Assembly: GCF_018336815.1 (NCBI RefSeq) | Contig: NZ_CP050497.1 | Location: 868,001-932,000, forward strand | DNA from: Treponema vincentii | GTDB taxonomy: Bacteria; Spirochaetota; Spirochaetia; Treponematales; Treponemataceae | Reading direction: 5' to 3' | DNA length: 64,000 bases | Shown here: positions 23,381-33,990 of the stretch, in pieces | Position numbering within the stretch: position 1 is the first letter of the stretch | How the letters are laid out: each line of letters begins with the position of its first letter | The notes under the pieces: model-generated | What the model saw: the letters and a program-made list of their open reading frames with translations, nothing else | Databases searched by the model: none | What the model was told of the DNA's origin: nothing | Made by a program: the position numbers and the translations under genes

Positions 23381-25417
23381 TCATACTCTTGCCGAGCCGT
23401 GACCGGATACTTCCCGAGCGGCGGCAATCACTTCTTCCGCTTGAGCCTGCGTAATCCCCGCGGCGGCGGCAGCCGCTTCCACGGAAGCGGCTGCAAGCTT
23501 TTCAATACTTGAAAAGCTGCGCAGCAAACGCGCAGCCCGCTTTTCTCCGATGTGGGGCAGCTCTTCAAACCGTAAGTGCAGCTCTTCTTTTGACCGCAGC
23601 CGGTTGTTGCGGGTGTTGGCAAACCGGTGTGTTTCGTCGCGTACCCGCTGGAGTACCCGCAAGGCTGCGCTCCGCCGCGGCAGTACAATCGGCTTGTTGA
23701 TATGCGGCCGGTAGAGTTCTTCATTTTTTTCCGCTAAACCCACCAACGGAATATCCAGCTCCAATGCATCGAGTACCGCTTTTGCCGCATTCACCTGTCC
23801 GATGCCGCCGTCTATCATAATCAGGTCGGGCAGCTCCGCCGCTTCGTTCAGCAAACGGGTATACCGCCGCGCCACCGCTTCCCGCATAGAGGCATAGTCA
23901 TCGATGATACCGTCCGTAGTACGCAGTCTGAATATCCGGTAGTTCTTTTTGTCGGGATTGCCGTCCTTAAACGAGATGAGGCTCGCAACCGTGTACTTGC
24001 CGTGCAAATGAGCGATATCGAAGCCCTCGATGCGGTGGGGCGGACGGTCAAGCGACAATATTTTTTGGAGTTCTTCCAGCGCGGGGAAGTCTCCCAGTTC
24101 CTTTACGCGGCGGGCAACGTCCTCTTTGGCGTTAAACTGAGCCATTGCAAGCGCCGCTTTATGCCGCCGAAGTACGGAAGGAGACAGACGGTCTGCCGCT
24201 GTTTGTTTTGATATCTCCGGTTCGCTTGCGCTGCCGGATACCGGCGTCGTAGCAGCCTCATCAGGTGTAACGGCGCCATATACCGGCGTTTTTTCGGCGA
24301 CTGCCGCTTCGGTGTTATCAATATGATATGAATGTTCGTTCACAGCGGTGAGGCTTTCCATATCCGTTGCAGAGGCTTGTTTCCGATCTTCCAACGGAAT
24401 CGCCGTGATAGTAACTTTGACGCCGAGCCGGTCGGCAAACCATTGTTCTGCGAGTTCGTATTCTTGTCCCGCACTCACAAAGATATGCGGCGGAATCTGT
24501 TTCGGATCGGTGTAGTAGGCAATGAGAAATTCAGGTAAGACCTCGGATTCGTCTTTAAGGCTTTCCGTCCGGTATAAGTCCCGCCCGACAACCTTGCCGC
24601 CCCGCATTTTAAATACCGTAAACGTAATCAGCGCTCCCTCCGCCGCCCATCCGATATAATCGCGGGATTCAGGATCCATATCTTCAACGGAGTTTTGGCC
24701 TCGGAGCGCCCGTACCGCCTGCATCCCATCCCGAATACGGGCGGCCTTTTCAAACTCGCGGGCGGCAGCAGCAGCTTTCATCTTTTCCGTTAATTCGGCA
24801 AGCGGTTTTTTCACGTCGCCCTCAAGCAGCAGCGCAATTTCATCAATATCCTTCCGATAGTCGGTTTCCGAAATTTTTTCCGCACAGGGCGCACTGCACC
24901 GGCCGATATGGAAATACAGACAGGGTTCACGCTTCTTTAAGCGCTTGCATTGCCTCAATGTATATGTCCGTTTAATGAGCGACAAAAAATCATCAACAGC
25001 CGGCACATTGGGGAAAGGGCCGAAATACCGTGCGCCGTCGTTTTGTATCCGCCGCGTTCGGTACAGCCGCGGATAGCGTTCATTGGTGATTTTGAGTACG
25101 GGATAGGTTTTCCCGTCTTTGAGATTGATATTGTAACGCGGCTTGTATTTTTTAATCAAATTATTTTCAAGCAGCAGCGCCTCATACTCATTATCGGTTT
25201 GAATATATTCGATACGGCGCGCACGCGAAACGAGGATACGGGTTTTTATATCCCGCTTTGACGCAAAATACGAACTCAGCCTATTCTTGAGCGATTTCGC
25301 CTTTCCGACATAAATAACGATATCTTTTTCATCCCGCCACAGATACACGCCGCTGGTTTTAGGCGCCGACAGCGCATATTGATGAAGCGCCTCACGCACG
25401 TCCGCTTGTTCACTCAT
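23381..25417 (-). CDS. uvrC: Excinuclease ABC subunit C
   Basis: 678 aa nucleotide-excision repair endonuclease that makes both incisions with UvrB. Domains in order: GIY-YIG nuclease (GVYLWRDEKDIVIYVGKAKSLK region), a cysteine-rich region (CKRLKKREPCLYFHIGRCSAPC), a UVR helix hairpin (EKAARIRDGMQAVRAL), the RNase H-like half (IEGFDIAHLHGKYTVASLI; LIMIDGGIGQVNAA) and C-terminal helix-hairpin-helix (LPHIGEKRAARLLRSF). Between the UVR and RNase H-like parts is an insert of about 60 low-complexity residues (Ala/Thr/Glu/Pro rich) that standard UvrC lacks. ATG 25417 is the start. Confidence 0.96.
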   Translation of the reverse strand: MSEQADVREALHQYALSAPKTSGVYLWRDEKDIVIYVGKAKSLKNRLSSYFASKRDIKTRILVSRARRIEYIQTDNEYEALLLENNLIKKYKPRYNINLKDGKTYPVLKITNERYPRLYRTRRIQNDGARYFGPFPNVPAVDDFLSLIKRTYTLRQCKRLKKREPCLYFHIGRCSAPCAEKISETDYRKDIDEIALLLEGDVKKPLAELTEKMKAAAAAREFEKAARIRDGMQAVRALRGQNSVEDMDPESRDYIGWAAEGALITFTVFKMRGGKVVGRDLYRTESLKDESEVLPEFLIAYYTDPKQIPPHIFVSAGQEYELAEQWFADRLGVKVTITAIPLEDRKQASATDMESLTAVNEHSYHIDNTEAAVAEKTPVYGAVTPDEAATTPVSGSASEPEISKQTAADRLSPSVLRRHKAALAMAQFNAKEDVARRVKELGDFPALEELQKILSLDRPPHRIEGFDIAHLHGKYTVASLISFKDGNPDKKNYRIFRLRTTDGIIDDYASMREAVARRYTRLLNEAAELPDLIMIDGGIGQVNAAKAVLDALELDIPLVGLAEKNEELYRPHINKPIVLPRRSAALRVLQRVRDETHRFANTRNNRLRSKEELHLRFEELPHIGEKRAARLLRSFSSIEKLAAASVEAAAAAAGITQAQAEEVIAAAREVSGHGSARV

Positions 25418-25486
25418 ACCGTAAGGATAATACTGAGACCGATGGCTAATGGCAATATCGATTGAAAGCGCTTTCCCTCTTGCTTG

Positions 25487-26759
25487 TTAAATGACGGTGT
25501 TGTCGGGGATAATTGCGTTCTTGGTGATAACGTAAATGCGGTCGACAACGTGATAATAGCCGTAATCGCCGTCGGGTGGGATTTCACCCATACCGATGGA
25601 TACGTTATGCCCGATGCGTGCATTTTTATCGATAATCGCTTTTTTGATATGACAGTTTTTCCCGATACCGACGCACGGAATGTCGGCTTTTTCGTCCCCC
25701 GCCTTGCTGCTTTCTGATTCGTAGTAGTCCGCTCCCATACAGACAACCCCTTCCAACACGCTGCCCGATTCGATAATGGTTCTGATACCGATAACGGAGC
25801 GGCTAATCGTTGCATACGTGATAACACAGCCTTCGCTACAGGTAACGCGATCCAGCTGCGCCCCGTTGATTTTTGAAGCCGGCAGATTTCGGTAGTGAGT
25901 ATAAATCGGCGCTTCCGCATCATAAAAGTTAAACTGCGGTGTAATCTCCGTTAAATCGAGATTCGCCTCGTAAAAACTGCGGATGGTACCGATATCTTCC
26001 CAATAGCCGTTATGCACAAACGCCGAAACCTTATGATCTTTAATCGACGCGGGGATGATCTCCTTTCCGAAGTCCGTCATGCTATTGTTTAAGCAGTCTT
26101 CCATCGCCTTTGCATTAAAGATGTAAATACCCATCGAAGCGAGATATTCTTTATCGGGGCTTGCAACGGAAATACCCGACTGTGCAGGGATTTTCCATTC
26201 GTCGATATTTTTGTCGGGGCCGGGTTTTTCCATAAAAGCGGTGATATTCGATTTTTTATCAATCTGCATAATGCCGAATCCGGAAGCGTCGCGGCGGTTT
26301 ACTGCCGTACAGGCAATGGTGATGTCTGCTCCGGAAGCTTCGTGCTGCGCTAAAAACTCTTTTAAGTTCATACGATATAATTGATCGCCTGAAAGGATGA
26401 TATAGTATTTCGGATCTTGCGTTTTAAAGTGAGTAAAGTTTTTTTCTTACGGCATCCGCGGTTCCTTCGTACCAGCCCGAATGCTCAAATGTTTGTTCCG
26501 CAGCAAGGATTTCAACAAAACCGTTTGAAAAACTGTCGAAGCGGTATGCCCGCGCAATGTGCAGATGCAGCGATGCGGAATTAAATTGAGTCAATACATA
26601 GATTTGCCGAAGACCTGAGTTAATACAATTGGAGATAGGGATGTCGACAATACGGTGCTTCCCCCCGAACGGTACGGCCGGCTTTGAACGGGATTGAGTA
26701 AGCGGGTATAAACGAGTTCCTTTTCCGCCTCCCAAGATAATCGATAATACTTTCGGCAT
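25487..26759 (-). CDS. glgC: Glucose-1-phosphate adenylyltransferase, frameshifted
   Basis: Makes ADP-glucose for glycogen synthesis. ATG 26759 with AGGAGG just before it starts [20 protein letters not shown], the nucleotide-binding loop. The 5' frame reads TADAVRKK and stops after a run of seven A in the coding strand (26439-26445 on the plus strand). With six it reads [17 protein letters not shown] and joins [16 protein letters not shown]. Restored length is 423 aa, normal for GlgC. Other signatures are [34 protein letters not shown] and the left-handed beta-helix C-terminus. The extra base is probably a homopolymer artefact. Confidence 0.93.
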
Positions 26760-26919
26760 ATATCCTCCTTATGATATTTGCAGGGGCGCATTCCGCAAAA
26801 ACCGAGAGAAGTATCTACAAGCGCGTTAGGATTTCAGCGCTGTTCTATTATTATAAGTATAAACGATGTTTTTATTTTTTGCCATAAAAAAATAAGAATT
26901 GTTCTTGCTCTTTCTACCC
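26760..26919. other. Intergenic region between glgC and repeat
   Basis: glgC upstream region with its ribosome binding site. An AT-rich stretch about 26850-26910 could hold the glgC promoter. No gene seen. Confidence 0.4.
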
Positions 26920-27085
26920 GCTTGACAAAGCATAGGATTATCAGTATATCATTACAGAGTATTTAGTAATCTATGCGGCATAGAGCCGTTCTCTAAAAGT
27001 TATCTGCAAAAGTAATCGTATAAAAAGTCTATCATTAGCAACATTAAAATGCTGAGCTATACCTGCCGATATGAGAAGCGGGATA
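26920..27085 (+). repeat. Promoter-leader repeat, copy 2
   Basis: Gapless copy of 4108-4273. Promoter TTGACA (26922-26927), 17 bases, TATATC (26945-26950), with the same inverted repeat across it. After 27085 the leader (27086-27245) is unrelated to that of copy 1 and about 118 bases longer, with no gene visible in it. Confidence 0.95.
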
Positions 27086-27245
27086 GCAGAAAGTTGTGCC
27101 GATCATGCCGCTACCGCTGAAACGGGAAAGCAAGACGATGAAAAATTACTGCTGCGGCGTATATGCAGCAGTAATAGAAGTGCGCTTTTAACAGCACGGG
27201 TTCATGTGTTAAGGGTGCTTACTAAATAAAGCGGAGAAAAAGCTT

Positions 27246-30200
27246 ATGAAAAAGAAGAATCGTATAGTATCTTTTGCACTGATTGTGCTTGCTGCCATTG
27301 CAGGTTTTACCTGTAAGAACAGTATCGGTTTAGGCGGTCAGATAGATATTCTTCCGCCAAATGGAGAGATTACCGCTCCTGATGGGGTAGGTGCGATACG
27401 CGGTTCATTTGTTTTAAGGGGAAAGGCGAGCGATGACGATGGTGTCGAATCGGTTTCGGTTGTGTTTGAAAATATCAAAACGAAAGAAACGAGCCAAACG
27501 TATGAGGCCAATGACTTTAGTAAGGGCAGCGTATCGGTGTTGTGGAGTACCCATATAGACAATGAAGTGAAAGGAAATAGATGCGCTCTTCCCGACGGTG
27601 AATATGAAGTAACGGTTACGGTTACCGATACAGGCGGAAAGACAAGCACATTTACCAAGAATTATAAAATAGACAATAGAGCACCCGAAGTAGAAATACT
27701 GAGTCCTGATTTATCGAAAAGTCAAAGTGGTGATTTTACGATGCGCGGTTCGATTATCGATATACCGAGCGGCGTCAAAAGCATAAAATATATCGTGGGT
27801 AAACAAGATAGCAGTGATATAACGGTAAAGCCCGCAGAAACCTCGCTCGAGTGGAAAGAGCTTGAGATATCGGGAGATACATGGGCTATCCCTTTTACCG
27901 ATGGGGATAATATCACGCAGAAAACAAAAGCTGAAAGGATCGGTAAACAAGTTGACGGGCTCGCAGCGGGAGTAGAACTATATGATATACCGCTGTTCTT
28001 TTTTTAGTTGAAGATAAAGCAGGCAATGCCGGTATTATCAGTCAAATAATCAGAGTAGACCCGAACGGAGATATTCCGAAGTAAAGGTATTATCGCCTGA
28101 AGCGGATAAAGTATTAGGCGGAAGGATCCGTATATGGGGAACCGTGAAGGTACCTAATCCGCAGCGGGAGTGGTCAATGCTGTACTGATTCAAATTACCG
28201 ATAACACCAAACCTGAAAACCCCACGAACCGGATTTTAGCCGGAGCGCTCTGTTTGGCGAAAGCGAGTGGTGCCCTGCCGATGGGAAACCGTTAAGCTAT
28301 ACGGCGGGAAGTTCGTATTGGTCGGTAGAAATAAACGGAAGTAAGGAATTTGAAGCAGCAAGCGAACGGCAGCGGATTATTTGGTTTAGATTGTGCGGCA
28401 AAATGAGAAGGGGAGAGTCGGACAATGGACAGAGCCGATTAAAGTTACCGTTGATAAGGAGGCTCCGGCTATTACCGATATGAAGGTTGCAAGCGAAAGT
28501 AAGATCGGTACGGCTATTCCTTCCGGGCAGATTGACCCCGAAAACCAAGACTATGTTTCAAATATGTGGATCAAGGGAGATGGACTGTATTTATGTGCAG
28601 AGTTATCGCATGATGCCGGTATAGAAAGGATAGATATAAGCGGGAGCTATCTCGGTACGTCTGTTTCTTTAACGGGAGACAGTGAGATAACCGGCTATCA
28701 GCTGCATAATCAGCAGTGTTTTGAAGCAGACGGTCATAACTACAAGATGCGGATACCGTTAAAGACGACGGGGAACCCTGCAAATAATAACGGATTTACG
28801 ATTAATGTTACGATAAAGGCTAAAAAACAAAAAGAAGGAGATATAGAGGGGTTAACGGCTTCAACTTCATTCTCCTTTAAGTATGATAACAGCGTTCCAA
28901 CCGCGGTGTTTGGTACAAAAATGTATTCATCGGGTATTGTACAGGTGAGCGGAGCTTCGTTTACCGACACTGGGTTAATAGGGAGAAGCAATATCAATGC
29001 TTCGATGAAGGTTTTTACCTCAGGGGAAGATATTGCAATTACCGCATTTGATCAGAGTACGGGGAAGGTTACGCTTGCCACCGCTCCGGCGAATCCTACA
29101 AAGGGATATCTTATTTACAGTCCCATTGAATATTTGAGGCCTGACAGTAGCGGTAAAGTGTGGGTATCCGGCGCTGCGTATGATGTAGGCGCTGGGGTTG
29201 AAAAGGTCAAAGTAAGCTATAATGGAGTTCCGGCAAGCGAAGTTACGTTAGAGTTTCCGAGCGGCGTGCGAACGGATGTCGGTAACGGCGATGTCAACTT
29301 TGTCACATGGAAAGGTGAACTCGATGTCAGCAGTTTTGTAGATGGTACGGGGAAAATCGTCATTACGCCGATTGACCGTGCAAATAATGCCTCTGCTCCG
29401 ATTGAAGTACCGGTAAAACTTAAAAAGGAGCCTTTGAAGATAAGCGCTGTAGCATTGGGAACGGATATGAACCGGAACGGCACTATCGCAGATGTCGGCT
29501 CTACGGTGGTTGAAACCAAAACGTTGGGGCTGACATATAACGCAGCAAATCCTGACGGTATCGACAGTGAAAAATACGATTGGCACGGTAAAGCTGACGG
29601 CGGTACGTTTAGATTTAAAAACAATACGTCGCACATTAACATTGGAACCGGCGGCGGAAGCGGCGATAAAAAGTATACGCTGAAATGCGTAACAAACGGT
29701 ACTGACATTCGGAATCTAACTGCATTACCTTCAGATGGCGTTATTACGCTGGATGCGGCTGATTTTACTAAAATAGGTCAAAGTGATGACCTTGCCACAA
29801 GCGACCCCAAAAAGCGTAAGCTTCTTCTTACCGTATGGGATTCTGCACAGGGGTTAACCTGCGGTACCGATACGTGGATGGCAGAACTGGCACTGGATGT
29901 TATTGTCGATACTACAGACAGAATTGCGCCCACAAACGAGATAAATCCATTTAAGTGGGTTTCCGAAAGCGAAAACAGCTTGTACGGCAACAGCCGCGAT
30001 AACGGACACATCGAAAGAGGAACCGATTTACCAAGTACTTTTAACCAGACAAGCGGCCTTATGGACAAGGATGATAAAGTTTCCGGCAAGATCAGCATTA
30101 CGGGAACTGCGTATGACGATCAGGTTATCACGGAAATTTGGGCAAAGATCGACGGCTTTACATTTACCGGTGCAAGTACTACGGATGCTCAAGTAGGTCA

Positions 30201-32334
30201 CAGGCTTGCAACGTATAGTACTTCAACCGGTAATTTTACGGTAGAATCCGGTAATGTTGATACAAACGGATGGAAGTTTACTGTTGTATCGAATGAGTTC
30301 AGTGTTGAAAAGGGTCATACCGTTAAATGGCAGCTCGATTGGGATAGCTCAAAGATAGCGAACGGCGTAGGCTTGGATAAAACCGTTACGGTAACAGTAA
30401 AAGATACCGCTCAAACAAATACCGCGTCTGATAGCAGGAAGGTGGATGTTGTGCCGTATATTACGGAGATAGTAACTGAAAAAACGCACGAAAGCGGCTT
30501 GACTAAAAATACTATCCGCTCATCGAACGGGAAATATTCGGTTATAAAAGGCAGTACGGTAGGATTCATAAAGGTAAAGGGCTTTAACTTGCCTAATCCT
30601 ACTGTACGACTTGTTAAAGCAGCAGACTTGCCAACTGCTACAGAAACGACTGGAGAAGGTCTTACTGCTACCGGAAGTGGTTCCGAATTTACACTAACAA
30701 ATGCTCTTTCAAAATCGGGTTATCTTGAAGTATTTGCAGGAGCTTCGAAGGTTCGTGCAATAAATAATATTAATAGCAATGAAAAAGCGTATAACAAAGA
30801 AGAAGATTTGTATTTGTTGAAAAATAAAAACTTCAACGATGACCGATATCTGCGCCTATTCGATATAAAGCAAACAGCTGTGAGAAACGGTTACTATCCT
30901 GAAATGATTATGGATGGAAATGATCCGGTGTTCGGGTATATTGATTTAAGCGGAGGACCTGATAGTGCTGTCGCATCGGGAGGCGCTGGGGCGTATCAGC
31001 CTTCACATGCAATGCCTCAGCGTGCAAAATTTAACGGCGCTACAGGCAGTACAACGGATACAGAATACCTGATAAAAGCTTCAATATGGGATCAAATGGG
31101 TATGGCAAGGGATGATGGCGGAAGATACCATCATGTAACGGTTTACGATAGAGATAAGTGCGCTATGTCCTTTATTTATGATAGGTATGCTGAATTATAC
31201 GATGACGGAAAAGGTTGGGGGGCAGGTGTTCAGTATGCTAAGTATGAAGCTCAGGGTGGAAATCTTTCAACGAGGCTTAAGAATAATGCTCTCACGCTTG
31301 AAACCACCCATCATGATTCTCTGTTATTGGGCAGATATCAGTATCCGAAGATCATAACAAAAGGAAATTCTATAACTGATAAAGCTGTGGTGTATATGGC
31401 ATATTATGATACTAATACAAATGATAAAAAACTCATTTTTAGAAATTTTCAGATTGGCAAAAAAGATAGTGTTACCGGTATTGACACGGGATCTTCACCT
31501 ACTAAATTTGAACTATATAGTGATAGTAGTCATCCAGAATATGTGCAATGGACAAATTTAAAGGAGAATTATACAACTGCTCCAAAGGATACCAAAGAAG
31601 CTTTCCCTTCTCCTGATTACAATACAGGTCGTTTAGAACTCGTTACATCTGCTTCTCCATATTTTGATATAGGCGTACTGAGTGATGGACGTGTCGTAGT
31701 TGTATACTTTGATGAATCGGTAGGTAAGCTTAAGCTGCGTTATTCAAATGCTCCTGTAACGGGTGATGATCCTACAGCTGTGGTTGCTTGGACGGATAGT
31801 TCTATTGAGTTCCCCAACTATGTCGGTCAATATGTTTCGATGGATATCGATTCAGGCAATGGTATTCATATAGCGGCCTTTGATTCAAATAATGGAGATT
31901 TAAAGTATTTCTATCTTGACAGCTATAATGCTACTACATTGAAAACAGCTTTGGTGGATGCTGCTTTTAGCGTGGGGCAGTGGACACAAATTAAGGTTCA
32001 TAATAACAAACCCTATATTGCCTATTACAATAATTCTGAAGCGGGTCAGCGAAGTGCCATCAAGCTTGCCGTTGCAAAGGATAATGTCGGTACTGTTAAA
32101 AATGGTGTCGGTACGTCAATGGGTGATGAAGCAAACAAAATAGCTGAAGGATTATATTACGAGGATGGTTTTGTAACAGGCAGGTGGGACTGTATGACTA
32201 TTCCTACTCTTACGCCTGCTCAGGGCGGTACACCTAAGTTTAAGAAGGTAAATTTAGGCTTTGATACTGATGGACGGCCTGTAGTAGGCTATCTTGGAAG
32301 CAATATTGAATTCGGTAAATGGCTGGATGAGTGA
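27246..32334 (+). pseudogene. Giant surface lipoprotein copy 2, frame broken
   Basis: ATG 27246 (GGAG upstream) starts MKKKNRIVSFALIVLAAIAG and a lipid-accepting Cys in GFTCKNS. It then runs through the same Ig-like region as copy 1 until a stop at 28005-28007. The protein resumes in another frame from about 28400 to TGA 32332-32334. Between 27999 and 28404 there are five length differences from copy 1 (plus two T, then four single-base losses), net minus two. Either the gene is dead or this 400-bp segment is badly assembled; the rest is intact. The C-terminus has its own set of blade-like repeats (VVVVYFDESVGKLKL, HIAAFDSNNGDLKYF, RPVVGYLGSNIEF), different from copy 1. Confidence 0.85.
27312..30466 (+). 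repeat. Long intragenic duplication, copy 2
   Basis: Partner of 4382-7499. It has a 14-residue insertion relative to copy 1 near 30020-30075 (RGTDLPSTFNQTSGLMDKDD in place of a shorter segment) and scattered short divergent patches. Confidence 0.93.
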
Positions 32335-32387
32335 GAATGCCTGATTTAGCGGATTAATAATTTAAGGGATTAACCTCAGTAAAATTA

Positions 32388-32420
32388 AAGGGCTGTTCTA
32401 AAAGGACAGCCCTTTTTTTG
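32388..32420 (+). terminator. Terminator of lipoprotein copy 2
   Basis: AAAGGGCTGT at 32388-32397 pairs with ACAGCCCTTT, 9-base loop, followed by T residues; about 54 bases after the stop. A half copy of a family 3 hairpin (GTTTTTTAGAGATGCCC-like) follows near 32470-32488. Confidence 0.9.
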
Positions 32421-32492
32421 TGTTTATCTCCAGTACCTTTATTTCCATTCTTAAGCGGATTGTGAATCGGTTTTTTAGAGATGCCCATATCT

Positions 32493-33383
32493 TTATAGGT
32501 GTGAGATTTCTTCAAGGCTTAAGCCGGTTCCTTCTGCTATTTTGGCAATATCAATTCCAAGTCTTTTAAATGCGGTTGCAGTTTCACGAGCTTTTTGGTA
32601 AGCACCTTGTTCAATACCACGCTCAATACCTTGTTCAATGCCTTGGGCAAAGGCTATTTCATGTTCTTCCGCTCGTTGCACGGCTATATCGGTTTCATAA
32701 TCATATTCAGCGAGTAACATGTTCAATACCTCCTTGGTCTTACGTTTGAGATACTCTTTCAAGATATTATTTGCTATGCATTCTTCAATCGCTTGTTGAA
32801 AACCGTTTATCTGATCTAGCTCTTTCCATCTTCTCACTGTTTCCACAAATATGCTGTATTCTTTCATAGTTTTACAGTTTGCTAATATCGGATGTTTATC
32901 GTGCTGATTAATGTTTATTACCTTAACGGTCAACTCAAGGCTTGGTTCGCCTACCTTTTCTACAAAAGCATCTGAAAGTTTTAGCATTGTAGTTTTAGGA
33001 TAGTCTTCTATGCCGTTGTAAAAGACATAGAACTCAGGAGTGGGAATGTTAAGAAGTTTACGGCTATATTTTTCTTTTGATTCAAAGAGCGTTTCATACA
33101 GGCGGCTGACATACTCAAGACAGCGTAAAGGCATATTGGGGTTTATGGTTGATTGATGCTCTGCAAGTACTATGATTTTATTCTCAACGAGATAAGATAC
33201 ATCATTATAAAATGACATATAGAGAACCTGATCGAGTCTGACTGTTTTTAGTTGTGCTGTATCTTTAAGTGTTGTTCCATGCAGAGCATTGTATAATGAG
33301 AGGAAATTCTCTTTTGCCTTTTCGTCTTCGCTGAAAAGGTCGACAAATACGGAGTCTTTGTACTTTCTGTTTGCAGTGCTCAT
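32493..33383 (-). CDS. Rpn-type PD-(D/E)XK nuclease/putative transposase, copy 2
   Basis: 296 aa, nearly identical to the protein of 12522-13427: same N-terminus, same D61 and E75-x-Q77 centre. Two differences stand out. It has one fewer GIEQ unit (AQGIEQGIERGIEQ), a 12-base change in the DNA, and its last residues are TGLSLEEISHL instead of TGLTVQEVEALN. DNA identity stops close to both ends of the coding region, so no flanking element was copied with it. It lies leftward just after lipoprotein copy 2, the arrangement also seen as fragments at 11564-11991. Confidence 0.88.
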   Translation of the reverse strand: MSTANRKYKDSVFVDLFSEDEKAKENFLSLYNALHGTTLKDTAQLKTVRLDQVLYMSFYNDVSYLVENKIIVLAEHQSTINPNMPLRCLEYVSRLYETLFESKEKYSRKLLNIPTPEFYVFYNGIEDYPKTTMLKLSDAFVEKVGEPSLELTVKVININQHDKHPILANCKTMKEYSIFVETVRRWKELDQINGFQQAIEECIANNILKEYLKRKTKEVLNMLLAEYDYETDIAVQRAEEHEIAFAQGIEQGIERGIEQGAYQKARETATAFKRLGIDIAKIAEGTGLSLEEISHL

Positions 33384-33493
33384 AGCTGTTCTCCCTCGCT
33401 TGCTGGTAAGTATTATAGCATAGGCTAACGGATTTTTAAAGATACCGCATATTCATACTATCTGAATTATAAATTGCAACAGAAAATTAAAAC

Positions 33494-33522
33494 TTGCAAA
33501 CGAACTCAAAGGGGTATATAAT
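33494..33522 (+). promoter_or_regulatory. Promoter of the dtxR-type gene
   Basis: TTGCAA (33494-33499), 17 bases, TATAAT (33517-33522). The ATG at 33529 is six bases beyond the -10 box, so the message would begin at or next to the start codon. Confidence 0.75.
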
Positions 33523-33528
33523 AAACTT

Positions 33529-33982
33529 ATGATAGCACGAGTTTCTGCTTCGCAAGAAGATTATTTGGAAGTTATTTATGATTTATCACACGGTACTGAG
33601 GCTGTCCGTTCAATCGATATCGCTAATTTGTTGGGGGTTTCGAGGGCAAGCGTAAATAAGCGTCTCAGTCTGTTAAAAGATTCCGGTTTTGTCGAACATG
33701 AACCCTACGGATTGGTGCGTCTTACCGAAAAAAAAAGGCTGTGCTGTTGCAAAAAATGTTCGCGAACGGCATAACACGTTGTATAAGTTTTTGACCGATA
33801 TATTGGGTGTAGACGAAGAAACTGCCGATCGCGAGGCATGCGAAATGGAACATGCGATCAGCCAGGATACTTCAGATAAGCTGTATGCGTATCTTAGTAA
33901 ACTCAATAAGGCTCCCGGGCCGGAAGATAAGATATCTAAAACCCAAAGGGTGCAAACCTCTTATGACCGCCTTATTAAATAA
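33529..33982 (+). CDS. DtxR/MntR family metalloregulator, one-base frameshift
   Basis: N-terminal winged helix (MIARVSASQEDYLEVIYDL, then VSRASVNKRLSLLKDSGFV) followed by the metal-binding dimerisation domain (RERHNTLYKFLTDILGVDEE, REACEMEHAIS). A run of nine A at 33728-33736 breaks the frame; eight A give 150 aa, the MntR/TroR size without an SH3 domain. Asp and Glu of EDYLE match the MntR site, but the Cys in ACEMEH sits where MntR has Glu and DtxR has its site-2 Cys. Metal preference (Mn versus Fe) is therefore uncertain. No metal transporter gene is adjacent. Probably intact in the organism. Confidence 0.88.
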
Positions 33983-33990
33983 CCTCTTTG

